In this document: piece after piece, positions 8,890-16,788 of the stretch
Position numbering within the stretch: position 1 is the first letter of the stretch
Layout: each line of letters starts with the position of its first letter
From: VFMC01 sp040380855
Lineage (GTDB): Bacteria; Actinomycetota; Acidimicrobiia; Acidimicrobiales; Ilumatobacteraceae
DNA: 64,000 bases
Direction: 5' to 3'
Assembly: GCA_040380855.1 (NCBI GenBank)
Contig: JBEIIG010000005.1
Span: 1 to 64,000, forward strand
Notes under the pieces: generated by a model
What the model saw: the letters and a program-made list of their open reading frames with translations, nothing else
Database searches by the model: none
Told to the model about the DNA's origin: nothing
Translations under genes and position numbers: made by a program

Positions 8890-8951
8890 GATTTCCTCCA
8901 CGTCGGGACTGTCCGTGAGGACCCGTGTCGGCGCATGGAGCAGGGAGATCG

Positions 8952-8988
8952 AAAACCCGCAGAGCCGGTCCTGACGGACCGGCTCTGC
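8952..8988 (-). terminator. Rho-independent terminator after tRNA-Pro
   Basis: A perfect 13-bp inverted repeat (8959-8971 with 8976-8988) with a 4-nt loop is followed on the minus strand by GGGTTTTC (T run at 8955-8952). It lies 13 nt beyond the CCA end of the tRNA and before the pilin operon, so it should stop tRNA transcription from entering the pilin genes. Confidence 0.85.
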
Positions 8989-9001
8989 GCAGGGTTGTTG
9001 T

Positions 9002-9079
9002 TGGTCGGGCTGGGGAGATTTGAACTCCCGACCCCTTGTCCCCCAGACAAGTGCGCTAACCAAGCTGCGCTACAGCCCG
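9002..9079 (-). tRNA. tRNA-Pro (anticodon GGG)
   Basis: The minus strand folds as a standard cloverleaf. The acceptor is CGGGCTG paired with CAGCCCG, followed by discriminator A. The D-arm contains GTTAGCGC and the anticodon stem ACTTG/CAAGG holds loop CTGGGGG, giving anticodon GGG, which reads CCC/CCU proline codons. The T-arm is GGGAGTTCAAATCTCCC, with the usual TTCAA. The 3' CCA is encoded (9004-9002). A terminator hairpin follows. Confidence 0.95.
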
Positions 9080-9097
9080 CGGTGATTCGGAAGCGAC

Positions 9098-9103
9098 ATG
9101 CTA
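9098..9103 (-). promoter_or_regulatory. Likely -10 box of tRNA-Pro
   Basis: TAGCAT on the minus strand matches the actinobacterial TANNNT -10 and sits 18 nt before the mature tRNA 5' end. No convincing -35 was seen. Confidence 0.4.
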
Positions 9104-9150
9104 GCGGACCACCCAGTCGCGGCCACCATGAGGTGCCCCGCAGTCGGTGA

Positions 9151-9408
9151 TCAGGTGAACAACTGGATGATCCGCCATGCGAGATAGGCCACCATCAACA
9201 CGATCAGCAGCTTGAAGTGCCACGGTGCCGTGGCGTCGACGTCGCCACCCTCGCCGCTGGCCGCGAGCTTCTTCACGTTCACGTTCTTGGCGGTGACCGT
9301 CGAAGCCGGCCTGGGCGTCTCGAGCACCCGGCCGCATGAGGGGCACGACCCGTCGTCGCGCATCGCCGAGGGGGTCCAGTACTTGGCGCAGGCTTCACAG
9401 AACGGCAT
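9151..9408 (-). CDS. Small zinc-ribbon membrane protein
   Basis: This 85-residue protein opens with a zinc ribbon made of two Cys-x2-Cys pairs (CEAC near residue 4 and CPSC near residue 24). It ends with one hydrophobic helix (FKLLIVLMVAYLAW) close to the C terminus, suggesting a tail-anchored protein with its metal site in the cytoplasm. ATG 9408 is preferred over further upstream codons because GAGGAG precedes it and the upstream part lies inside der. It begins 10 nt after the der stop on the same strand, so it is probably the last gene of the DUF512-der operon. Function is unknown. Confidence 0.75.
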   Translation of the reverse strand: MPFCEACAKYWTPSAMRDDGSCPSCGRVLETPRPASTVTAKNVNVKKLAASGEGGDVDATAPWHFKLLIVLMVAYLAWRIIQLFT

Positions 9409-9418
9409 TGCTGTCTCC

Positions 9419-10783
9419 TCAGTCGGTGCGCTTGCGGACACGGAGTTTGATCGGTGACGCACCGAAGTCGAATGCTTCTTTGATACTGCGCTCGAGGTAG
9501 CGGAGATACGCGGGAGGAAGGTCGCGGTTGACGAACAGGGTGAACGTGGGCGGATCGGTGGCGCCCTGCATGGCGTACAGCACCTTCACCCCGTGGCCGG
9601 CGGGCTGGCGCTGCTGGGCCGCGGCGATCACCTTGTTCACGTCGCGCGTGGGTACACGCCGGTGGTACTGGGTGATCGCGTCCTGCAGCACGGGACGCAA
9701 CTTGTGCACCCCCTTGCCGCTGAGCGCCGAGATGGTGAGGATGGGAGCGTCGCCCACGAAGCCCAACTTGCGAGCCACCTGGGCCTTCACCTCGAGCCGC
9801 TGCTCGGGGTCGTCGATCAGGTCCCACTTGTTCAACATCACCATGATCGGGCAACCCGAGGCGTCGACCCGCTCGGCCAGGCGTTGGTCCTGACCGGTGA
9901 CGCCTTCGGTGGCATCGATGACGAGCAGGGCGATGTCGGCGTCGTCGATGGCGCGCAGCGCACGCACGAGCGAGTAGTACTCGGCTGAATCGTCGATCTT
10001 GCCGCGTTTGCGCATGCCGGCCGTGTCGACGAACACGATGGGGCCGTCGGGTGTCTCGACCAGGGTGTCGATGGCGTCGCGGGTGGTGCCCGCCATGTCG
10101 TGCACCACCGAGCGGTCCTCGCCCACCAGACGGTTGAACAACGTGCTCTTACCCACGTTCGGACGGCCCACGATCGCCACACGCGGTGGTGCCTGCTCGC
10201 CGAGCACCACCTGATCGCGGTCGACGTCGTCGACTCGTTCATCGGGCTGACCCAGGCGATCGGCAGGCAGGCGGGCGATCACCTCGTCGAGCAGATCGCC
10301 GGCCCGGCGGCCGTGCAGCGCGCTCACCGGAACCGGATCGCCGAGGCCGAGCGACAAGAACTCCCACCGGTCGGCTTCGCGGCGGTCGTTGTCGGCCTTG
10401 TTGGCCACCACCAGGATGCTGCGCCCGGTGCGCCGCAGCCAGGTGGCGATCGCCGAGTCGTCGTCGGTGACGCCCACCGAGGCGTCGACCACGAACAGCA
10501 CGAGGTCGGCCGCGCGTACCGCTGCCTCGACCTGGCGACTCACCTTCTCTTCGAGCGCATCACCCTGGGGCATCCACCCGCCGGTGTCGACCAGCGTGAA
10601 GCGGTTGCCCAGCCATTCGGCCTCGCTCTCGTGACGATCGCGGGTGACACCGGGGCGGTCTTCGACGATGGCCTCCTGCGAACCGATGATGCGGTTGAAC
10701 AGGGTGCTCTTGCCCACATTGGGTCGGCCCACCACCACCACGGTGGCCAACTGCCCCGAGGCGGATGAGTGATCAGTGGTCAT
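9419..10783 (-). CDS. der: Ribosome biogenesis GTPase Der (EngA)
   Basis: Der has two tandem GTPase domains and helps mature the 50S ribosomal subunit. The 454-residue product shows both P-loops as GRPNVGKST (residues 19-27 and 206-214), DTGGW and DTAGM G3 motifs, and NKAD and NKWD G4 motifs. A KH-like C-terminal domain ends in a basic tail (KLRVRKRTD), as is typical. ATG 10783 overlaps the TGA of the DUF512 gene as ATGA; the longer frame to 10897 is a shadow. The DUF512-der neighbourhood is also seen in other phyla, notably clostridia. Confidence 0.97.
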   Translation of the reverse strand: MTTDHSSASGQLATVVVVGRPNVGKSTLFNRIIGSQEAIVEDRPGVTRDRHESEAEWLGNRFTLVDTGGWMPQGDALEEKVSRQVEAAVRAADLVLFVVDASVGVTDDDSAIATWLRRTGRSILVVANKADNDRREADRWEFLSLGLGDPVPVSALHGRRAGDLLDEVIARLPADRLGQPDERVDDVDRDQVVLGEQAPPRVAIVGRPNVGKSTLFNRLVGEDRSVVHDMAGTTRDAIDTLVETPDGPIVFVDTAGMRKRGKIDDSAEYYSLVRALRAIDDADIALLVIDATEGVTGQDQRLAERVDASGCPIMVMLNKWDLIDDPEQRLEVKAQVARKLGFVGDAPILTISALSGKGVHKLRPVLQDAITQYHRRVPTRDVNKVIAAAQQRQPAGHGVKVLYAMQGATDPPTFTLFVNRDLPPAYLRYLERSIKEAFDFGASPIKLRVRKRTD

Positions 10784-12153
10784 GACTGTCCTTCCAGGGC
10801 GCGCCGCAGGGCGAACCCGTCGGTGGGCACCACCTCGACCGGTCGCGGGAGCTCGTCGACGGTGACCCCGTCGAGGAACCGTCCTTCCGACAGGCACACG
10901 TCGGGCAGCAGGTAGCGATGGCCCATCGGCTGATCGGCGAGCACCCGGGCCACATCGGCACCCACCATCAATCCGGTGACCGCCGTGTTGCCGCCGAAGA
11001 ACTCGTTGCGAACCGGCACGATGCGGATGTCGGTGCGGTCGAGCGAGGCGATGAGCGGTGCCAGCACCGCGGCGCCCATCTCGCCCGACAGCACGCCCAC
11101 CGGTGCCGAGGTGCGTGGCCGCAGCGACAGCAGCGGACCGCGCTGGCTGGCCCGCAGGCCGGTGTAGGCGGCCGGGTTGGGCGGCATGTCGACGGCCGCG
11201 AAGAACCCACGGCTGGGCCCGGTGGCCGCATCGGCCTCGCCCATGAACTCGAGTGCAAACGTACGGGCCATGCCGATGCCGTCCTCATGCATCGGGAACC
11301 CCTCGTAGGCATCGGCCGCGGGGAACGGGCGCTCGGTGAGCAGGTAGTACTCGTCGGCGGCGAACACCATCCGCCGCCCGAGCGTGGCCAGGAACACGTC
11401 CTGCCAGTCGTGCACCGCGTCGAGCACGGCCTCGGCCTCGGCCCGGGTGTGCAGGCGCATCGCCGACTCGGTGTTGAACCGGCTGAGCCCCAGCGGCACC
11501 ACCGCCACCGACGCCAGTTCGGGATAGCGGTCGAGGACGTCGGCGAAGGTGCGATCGAGCGCGGCGCCGTCGTTCACCCCGGGGCACAGCACGATCTGCC
11601 CGCGCACCTCGATGCCGTGGTCGAGCAGGGCCCGCAACCAGCGCAGGCTCATCGCGCCCCGCGGGTTCTTCAGCATCCGTGCCCGCAGGTCGGGGTCGGT
11701 GGCGTGGATGCTGACGTGCAGCGGTGAGAGACGCTCGGTGACGATGCGTTCGAGATCGGCCTCGGTGAACCGGGTGAGGGTGGTGAAGTTGCCGTACAGG
11801 AAGCTGAGCCGGTAGTCGTCGTCTTTCAGGTACAGGCTGCGCCGCATGCCCTTGGGCAACTGGTAGATGAAGCAGAACTCGCAGTGGTTGTCGCAGGTGC
11901 GCACCCGGTCGAACACTGCACTCGACACCTCGGCGCCGAAGGGCTGGTCGGCGCGGCGCACCACCTGCACCACCTGCTCGATACCGTTGCGGCGCACCTC
12001 GAGGTCGACGTCGGTCTCGTCGACGGCCAGGCGCCACTCGATGATGTCGCGGGGGACGATGCCGTTGACCGACAGCACTTCGTCGCCGGGGCACAACCCA
12101 GCCGACTCGGCGGCAGAGCCCGCCGCCACGCTCACGATCACCGGTGCGGACAC
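10780..12153 (-). CDS. DUF512 family radical-SAM-like protein with N-terminal PDZ domain
   Basis: This 457-residue protein starts with a PDZ-like domain (residues about 5-65, SAAESAGLCPGDEVLSVNG). It then has C87-x3-C91-x2-C94, the radical-SAM [4Fe-4S] motif, followed by a radical-SAM-like barrel and a DUF512 C-terminal region. The reaction is unknown. GTG 12153 is chosen because TAGCGT lies 8 nt before it, matching other leaderless starts here; GTG 12195 would almost abut the divergent ispH start at 12198. The stop overlaps the der start as ATGA, so the two are translationally coupled. A link to ribosome assembly is inference from that coupling. Confidence 0.85.
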   Translation of the reverse strand: MSAPVIVSVAAGSAAESAGLCPGDEVLSVNGIVPRDIIEWRLAVDETDVDLEVRRNGIEQVVQVVRRADQPFGAEVSSAVFDRVRTCDNHCEFCFIYQLPKGMRRSLYLKDDDYRLSFLYGNFTTLTRFTEADLERIVTERLSPLHVSIHATDPDLRARMLKNPRGAMSLRWLRALLDHGIEVRGQIVLCPGVNDGAALDRTFADVLDRYPELASVAVVPLGLSRFNTESAMRLHTRAEAEAVLDAVHDWQDVFLATLGRRMVFAADEYYLLTERPFPAADAYEGFPMHEDGIGMARTFALEFMGEADAATGPSRGFFAAVDMPPNPAAYTGLRASQRGPLLSLRPRTSAPVGVLSGEMGAAVLAPLIASLDRTDIRIVPVRNEFFGGNTAVTGLMVGADVARVLADQPMGHRYLLPDVCLSEGRFLDGVTVDELPRPVEVVPTDGFALRRALEGQS

Positions 12154-12161
12154 GGTCGTCA

Positions 12162-12191
12162 ACGCTACCGGCGGGCAGGCACCGGTAGTCT
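12162..12191. promoter_or_regulatory. Divergent -10 boxes for the DUF512-der operon and ispH
   Basis: On the minus strand, TAGCGT (12167-12162) is 8 nt before GTG 12153. On the plus strand, TAGTCT (12186-12191) is 6 nt before GTG 12198. Both fit TANNNT boxes serving leaderless transcripts. The two promoters face away from each other within 45 bp. Confidence 0.55.
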
Positions 12192-12197
12192 GCACCC

Positions 12198-13232
12198 GTG
12201 GACGTCGACCGGGTGCTGCTCGCAGAACCGCGAGGGTTCTGTGCAGGTGTCGAGATGGCCATCAAGGCCCTCGCCTGGATGGTGCGGTCGTTCCCTGCGC
12301 CCGTGTACTGCTACCACGAGATCGTCCACAACCGCATCGTGGTCGACCGGTTCGAGCAACTCGGCGTGGTGTTCGTCGACGACATCGCCGAGGTGCCCGA
12401 GGGCAGCCCGATCATGCTGTCGGCGCACGGCTCGGCGCCCGAGGTGGTGGCTGCGGCGAAGGCACGCGGCAGCTATGTGGTCGACGCCGTGTGCCCGTTG
12501 GTCACCAAGGTGCACCACGAGGTGAAGGTGCGCGCCGGCAAGGGCTATCGCATCGTCTACGTGGGCCACGAGGGCCACGAAGAGGCCGTCGGCACCATGG
12601 CCGTCGCCCCCCACGCCATCAGCCGCGTCGAATCGGTGGCCGAGGTGGAGGCACTCCCCCGCTTCGACGAGCCGGTCGCCCTGCTGGCCCAGACCACCCT
12701 GTCGCACCGCGACTGGGACGACGTGGCCGAGGCGGTGCAGGTGAAGTACCCCGATGCGTGGTTGCCGGGCCGCAGCGACCTGTGCTTCGCCACCACCAAC
12801 CGGCAGTCGGCGCTGATGGCGATGGCCTCGCGCTGTCCCACCATCGTCGTCATCGGTTCGGCGAACTCGTCGAACACGAGGGCACTCGAGAAGCTGGCCA
12901 TCGCCGCCGGCGCCGAGCGGGTGTTCCGCGTGAACCGCGCCGACGAACTACCCGACGACATCACCGGCACCGTCGGCGTCACGGCCGGCGCCTCGGCCCC
13001 CGAGGAACTCGTCGACGAGGTGCTCGCCCGCCTGGCGCCGCGCAACGGGGTGGAACTCGTGCACGTCACCGACGAAGACGAGTACTTCCCGCCACCGCGC
13101 AACATCCGCGAGCTGCAGGCAGCGATTGCCACATCGGCCACCGTGCTGCTCGGCGGCGCGCTGGGCGCCGTCACCGGCGCCGACGACCGCCACCTCGCCG
13201 CCAGCACCGTGCTGCGCGCCCTCGACGCCTGA
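12198..13232 (+). CDS. ispH: 4-hydroxy-3-methylbut-2-enyl diphosphate reductase
   Basis: IspH (LytB) makes IPP and DMAPP from HMBPP in the last step of the MEP isoprenoid pathway, using a [4Fe-4S] cluster. The 344-residue product has the three cluster cysteines C15 (RGFCAGV), C99 (AVCPLV) and C196 (DLCFATTNRQ). The substrate-binding histidines are H44 (HEIVHN), H77 (SAHGSA) and H124 (VGHEGHEEA). GTG 12198 is taken as start: the catalytic region begins within 10 residues and TAGTCT lies 6 nt upstream. Isoprenoids from this enzyme would feed the polyprenol carriers used by the glycan genes further right. Confidence 0.97.
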   Translation: MDVDRVLLAEPRGFCAGVEMAIKALAWMVRSFPAPVYCYHEIVHNRIVVDRFEQLGVVFVDDIAEVPEGSPIMLSAHGSAPEVVAAAKARGSYVVDAVCPLVTKVHHEVKVRAGKGYRIVYVGHEGHEEAVGTMAVAPHAISRVESVAEVEALPRFDEPVALLAQTTLSHRDWDDVAEAVQVKYPDAWLPGRSDLCFATTNRQSALMAMASRCPTIVVIGSANSSNTRALEKLAIAAGAERVFRVNRADELPDDITGTVGVTAGASAPEELVDEVLARLAPRNGVELVHVTDEDEYFPPPRNIRELQAAIATSATVLLGGALGAVTGADDRHLAASTVLRALDA

Positions 13233-13264
13233 CACGCCACCTGATCGGGCGAGGTGTCGCCGCC

Positions 13265-13270
13265 TAGGGT
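13265..13270 (+). promoter_or_regulatory. -10 box, leaderless start of CopD-like gene
   Basis: TAGGGT ends 6 nt before ATG 13277, so transcription would begin at or next to the start codon. No Shine-Dalgarno sequence is present. Confidence 0.5.
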
Positions 13271-13276
13271 GGCGCC

Positions 13277-13690
13277 ATGCTGTCGCCCACCGCTGCCACG
13301 CTCCGCCTGTTCCTGCACGCGCTCGCCGCTGCCGTGTGGGTGGGCGGCCAACTGACGCTGGCAGGCCTGGTGCCAGCCGTGCGGGCGTCGGCACCCGAAG
13401 CGCTGAAGCCCGTGGCGCGTGCGTTCGCCCGGTTGGCCTGGCCGGCGTTCATCGTGCTGGTGGTCACCGGTGCGTGGAACCTCGCCGCGGTCGACATCGG
13501 CGACACCAGCACCGCCTATCAGGCCACGGTGCTGGCGAAGATCGTGCTCGCCATCGCCGCCGGGGCGGCGACAGCGATCCACTCGATCGGACGCACGAAA
13601 CTGGCGATTGCGCTCGGAGGCGCGATCGGCCTGCTCGCCTCGCTGGGGGCGATGTTCCTGGGCCTGCTGCTGCAGACCGGCCAGGGCTGA
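13277..13690 (+). CDS. CopD-like four-helix membrane protein
   Basis: This 137-residue protein has about four hydrophobic helices. The first carries a HALAAAVWVGGQ motif that matches the CopD-domain start, where the His is a likely heme or copper ligand. CopD-domain proteins are linked to copper handling or heme-dependent membrane redox, but short stand-alone versions are mostly uncharacterised. The gene is single, read from a leaderless start, and faces the acyl-CoA dehydrogenase gene across a hairpin terminator. A related integral-membrane DUF is the main alternative. Confidence 0.65.
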   Translation: MLSPTAATLRLFLHALAAAVWVGGQLTLAGLVPAVRASAPEALKPVARAFARLAWPAFIVLVVTGAWNLAAVDIGDTSTAYQATVLAKIVLAIAAGAATAIHSIGRTKLAIALGGAIGLLASLGAMFLGLLLQTGQG

Positions 13691-13694
13691 TCTC

Positions 13695-13731
13695 CGCGTC
13701 CGTCGATCGGGGAGGCCCGATCAGGGACGCG
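13695..13731. terminator. Bidirectional hairpin between convergent genes
   Basis: An outer 7-bp stem (13695-13701 with 13725-13731) encloses an inner 7-bp stem (13705-13711 with 13716-13722). It lies between the stop codons of the CopD-like and acyl-CoA dehydrogenase genes. There is no clear U tract on either side, so intrinsic termination efficiency is uncertain. Confidence 0.5.
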
Positions 13732-13746
13732 AGGTCAGTTGCCCGA

Positions 13747-14952
13747 TCAGTTGCGGGGCACCTTGCTCCACGGCACGTCGCGGTCGACACGCACGTCGCC
13801 GGGCAGGCCGAGCACGCGCTCGCCGAGGATGTTCAGCATCACCTCGGTGGTGCCGCCCTCGATCGAGTTGGCCCGGCTGCGCAGGAACGCCTTCTGCAGC
13901 GTGTCGAAGCCCATGGCCGTCTCGGGACGCACCATCTCGTAGCTGCCGTACAACATGCCGTCGGCGCCCAGCAGGTCCATCACCTTTTCGTAGATGTCCT
14001 TGTTGAGGTTGGCGCTGGCCATCTTGCCGATGCTGCCCTCGGGGCCCGGGTCGCCCATCTTGCGCATCTGGTTGGCGCGGATGTTGGTGAGGCGCAGCAC
14101 CTCGGCGCGGCTCCACAGCTTCATCACGTCGTCGCGGGTGGCGGCGTCCTGACGCTCGGCCGGCAACTTGGCCCAGGTGCTGGTGAGCGCCTGGATGGTG
14201 CCCGAGCCCTTCTGGGGGATGGTGCCACCGATCGACACACGCTCGTTCATGAGGGTGGTGAGCGACACGCGCCAGCCGTCGCCGGGGTTGCCGAGCATCT
14301 CGCTGTTGGGGATGCGAACGTCGGTGAAGTACACCTCGTTGAACTCGGCCTCGCCGGTCATCTGGCGCAGCGGGCGAACCTCGACGCCGGGCGCCTGCAT
14401 GTCGACCACGAAGGCGGTGAGGCCGGCGTGCTTCACGGCCTCGGCATCGGTGCGCACCACCAGCAGGCCCCAACGCGACAGGTGGGCCAGGGTGGTCCAC
14501 ACCTTCTGCCCGTTGACGATCCATTCGTCGCCGTCGCGCACACCCTTCGACGACAGACCAGCGAAGTCGCTGCCCGAACCGGGCTCGCTGAACAACTGGC
14601 ACCACACCTCTTCACCGGTGAAGAGCGGGCGCAGGTAGCGCTGCTTCTGCTCCTCGCTGCCCCACACCACCACGGTGGGGCCGCACATGCCGTGACCGAT
14701 CGGGTTGCGGTACATCGGGTTGGGTGCACCCTCGGCGTAGATGCGCTCGTTGATGAGCTTCTGCAGCTTGGGGTTCAGGCCGAGGCCACCGTGGCCCTCG
14801 GGGAAGTGCACCCAGGCAAGGCCCTTGTCGAACTGTGCGCCCAGGAACTGGGTGGGGGTGACGCTCTTGGGCGGGAACTCGGCCAGCAGTTGGTCGACGA
14901 GTTCGCTCACCCGCTGTTCGTCGGCGGTGAGGGCGGCTTCGGTGACGGTCAT
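13747..14952 (-). CDS. Acyl-CoA dehydrogenase family protein
   Basis: These FAD enzymes introduce the alpha-beta double bond of acyl-CoA thioesters. The 401-residue product has the family layout: an N-terminal helical domain, a beta-domain signature (CQLFSEPGSGSD, then WIVNGQKVWTT) and a C-terminal helical domain with REDEV-like helices and EGGTTEVMLNILGERVL near the end. ATG 14952 has GGGAG 8 nt before it; a TAACGT box at 15015-15010 would give a leader of about 50 nt. Substrate cannot be told. Subclass resembles ACADs of actinobacterial fatty-acid or sterol side-chain degradation. Confidence 0.9.
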   Translation of the reverse strand: MTVTEAALTADEQRVSELVDQLLAEFPPKSVTPTQFLGAQFDKGLAWVHFPEGHGGLGLNPKLQKLINERIYAEGAPNPMYRNPIGHGMCGPTVVVWGSEEQKQRYLRPLFTGEEVWCQLFSEPGSGSDFAGLSSKGVRDGDEWIVNGQKVWTTLAHLSRWGLLVVRTDAEAVKHAGLTAFVVDMQAPGVEVRPLRQMTGEAEFNEVYFTDVRIPNSEMLGNPGDGWRVSLTTLMNERVSIGGTIPQKGSGTIQALTSTWAKLPAERQDAATRDDVMKLWSRAEVLRLTNIRANQMRKMGDPGPEGSIGKMASANLNKDIYEKVMDLLGADGMLYGSYEMVRPETAMGFDTLQKAFLRSRANSIEGGTTEVMLNILGERVLGLPGDVRVDRDVPWSKVPRN

Positions 14953-15101
14953 GGCGGTCTCCCCTGGAAGGCCAGTGGTCGACCCCGATGCCGACCACAA
15001 CTGCGCCGGACGTTAGTGGCGCCACGCCGAGCGACCCCAACCGTGCCGCCTGCCGAGCGGATGATCTGTGTCACATCGGCGGCCTGCGAACCGGAGCCGG
15101 G

Positions 15102-16118
15102 TCAGCGACGGTGCAGTACTGCCTCGCCGAGGTCGTCGACGCCACCGGCGAGCGGGTCGAGGGCAAGCACCTCGGTGAGGAATGCCCACACACCCGCCAC
15201 CTGTTCGCGCAGCAGCGTGCGCCATGGCCGCAGACCACCGCCCACGGCGTCGAGCGCCGTTGCGGCCAGGTACATCCGCACGATCTCGGGCACCTCGGGC
15301 ACCTGGTCGACGAGTTCGGCGTACAGGCCGATATCGCTCGAGGCCTGGTGCCCGGCACCGGGCAGGTCGAGCCGCCAGGCCGGCCTGGCCGGGATGAGTG
15401 CCCATGGTCGATCGGCGTCGGTGTCGGGCGGGGTGGTGCGGTCGTCGAGTCCGACGGCCAGCAACGTGGGCACACGTACCCGGCCGAGCGCCGCGTCGCT
15501 GAGCACCCGGGTGTAGGGCTGCAGGCCCACGACGGCTCGCACCTGCGGGTGCGGCTCGACACCGCGGACCCCCGCTGCGGTGGCGAGGCCGGTGTACGCG
15601 CCGTACGAGTGACCGACGATGGCGATCCGGTGCGGGTCGACCGCGTCGACCAGGTCGAGCGCGAGCCCCGGTGCAGCGCCGGTGGCCGCAGCGATGAGGG
15701 CATGCGCGTCGGCCACACGCCCCACCTCGTTGGTGCGGTCGTCGACGAACGTGCCCATCAAGAAGTCGGGCAAGGTGTCGCCCGCATGGTCGGCCGACAC
15801 CACGACGGCGCCCCGGGCTGCCAGCGCCTCGCACAGCAGCGAGTAGGCGAAGCGCATGCCGGTGCGGCCGTGCGAGAACACCACCAGCGGGAACCGTCCG
15901 GCCGCAGGCGCCACATCGGGCTGGGCGGCCGCCGCCCGGAACGTGACACCAGGGAGCAGTTCGTATTCCGACCGCTCGCCCGTGTGGGCAGCCGCCGGGT
16001 ACCAGAGGTCGACACTCAGCAGCTTCGCCTCGCGGGTGGGATCGGCCAACAGGGCGGCCCGGCGGCCCACCGGATGACGAGGGGGTTCGATCGGCTCGCC
16101 GGCGCTGAGCGGGTTCAT
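15102..16118 (-). CDS. Alpha/beta hydrolase (PAF-acetylhydrolase/dienelactone-hydrolase-like)
   Basis: This 338-residue hydrolase has an oxyanion region (FPLVVFSHGRTG, about residues 90-102) and a nucleophile elbow GHSYGAY. A later Asp (GLDDRTTPP) and a His (GAGHQAS) complete the likely Ser-Asp-His triad. The N-terminal sequence (LLSVDLWYPAA) is typical of cytosolic PAF-acetylhydrolase II-like proteins. No signal peptide is seen. ATG 16118 overlaps the flavin-reductase stop as ATGA, so the two form an operon. The natural substrate is unknown; an ester or lactone is likely. The open frame upstream to 16358 is a shadow. Confidence 0.82.
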   Translation of the reverse strand: MNPLSAGEPIEPPRHPVGRRAALLADPTREAKLLSVDLWYPAAAHTGERSEYELLPGVTFRAAAAQPDVAPAAGRFPLVVFSHGRTGMRFAYSLLCEALAARGAVVVSADHAGDTLPDFLMGTFVDDRTNEVGRVADAHALIAAATGAAPGLALDLVDAVDPHRIAIVGHSYGAYTGLATAAGVRGVEPHPQVRAVVGLQPYTRVLSDAALGRVRVPTLLAVGLDDRTTPPDTDADRPWALIPARPAWRLDLPGAGHQASSDIGLYAELVDQVPEVPEIVRMYLAATALDAVGGGLRPWRTLLREQVAGVWAFLTEVLALDPLAGGVDDLGEAVLHRR

Positions 16119-16696
16119 TCGTCGTCGCCCTCGTCGCCCGGGGCGTCGAACCCGGCTGCAGCGAGCCGCTCGAGCAACGCGTCGCGCACGCTCATGCCCG
16201 GTTCGCGTGCCCGGTCGCCGGCGATCCGCCAGCCCAGACGGCTCGAGTACAGCAACGGCGGTTCCTTCAGTCGGCCGGCACCCACCTCGACCACGCGGGC
16301 GAAGAGCAGTTCGTGGTCGAGCATCGTCGTCTGTCGGAAGATCTCGCACCGCAGCCACGCGATGCAGTTGCGCACCACCGGCAACCGGGTGCCCGGTAGT
16401 TCGTCGAGGTACTCGTCGGCGATGTAGCGGAACTTGCGCCCCGGATAGCTGAAGTACTGGCCGACATCCACCTGGTCGCCCGCCAGGATCGACACCGAGA
16501 ACTGCCCGCTCGCCACCATCAGCGGGTACGTGTCGTGCTTCGGTGACACGCTGGCCATGACGATCGGCTCCTCGAAGCTCACCTGCGACACCCAGTGGCT
16601 GCAGTAGGCACGGGTGACGCCGTCGTGATGGGCGCCCACCACCTCGACCCCCTTCATCATCTGGCCGAGGCTGCGCTTCAGGACGGGATCGATCAT
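16115..16696 (-). CDS. Flavin reductase-like FMN-binding protein
   Basis: This 193-residue protein fits the flavin reductase/DIM6-NTAB fold: a short helix, then KGVEVVGAHHDG and the SQVSFEEPIVMASVSPKHDTYP block that binds FMN, then the FSVSILAGDQ strand. Such proteins supply reduced flavin to monooxygenases or act as flavoproteins themselves. It is coupled to the downstream hydrolase by an ATGA overlap. A CATACT hexamer lies 7 nt before ATG 16696 and may be its -10 box. The C-terminal 30 residues are acidic. Confidence 0.82.
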   Translation of the reverse strand: MIDPVLKRSLGQMMKGVEVVGAHHDGVTRAYCSHWVSQVSFEEPIVMASVSPKHDTYPLMVASGQFSVSILAGDQVDVGQYFSYPGRKFRYIADEYLDELPGTRLPVVRNCIAWLRCEIFRQTTMLDHELLFARVVEVGAGRLKEPPLLYSSRLGWRIAGDRAREPGMSVRDALLERLAAAGFDAPGDEGDDE

Positions 16697-16722
16697 GTCG
16701 TGGAGTATGGCGGGCGCGCCGC

Positions 16723-16788
16723 CGGTTGCCTGGCAGCCGGTTGCCTGGCAGCCGGTTGCCTGGACGTCAGTTGCCTGGACGTCAGTTG
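16723..16788. repeat. 15-bp tandem repeat, about 4.4 copies
   Basis: Four 15-bp units run from 16723, 16738, 16753 and 16768, with a partial fifth at 16783-16788. The first two are identical (core GGTTGCCTGGCAGC); later units drift to AGTTGCCTGGACGT. The array fills most of the gap between the flavin reductase and SirB1-like genes and contains the SirB1-like stop codon (16784-16782). It is neither CRISPR-like in spacing nor dyad-symmetric. Confidence 0.9.

Noticed and set aside
8890..9150. Genomic-island boundary at tRNA-Pro
   Set aside because: No direct repeat of the tRNA 3' end and no integrase were seen on either side, and base composition does not change visibly.
16723..16788. Possible CRISPR or attachment-site array
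   Set aside because: Units are directly abutting 15-mers with no spacers, and no cas, integrase or tRNA gene is adjacent.
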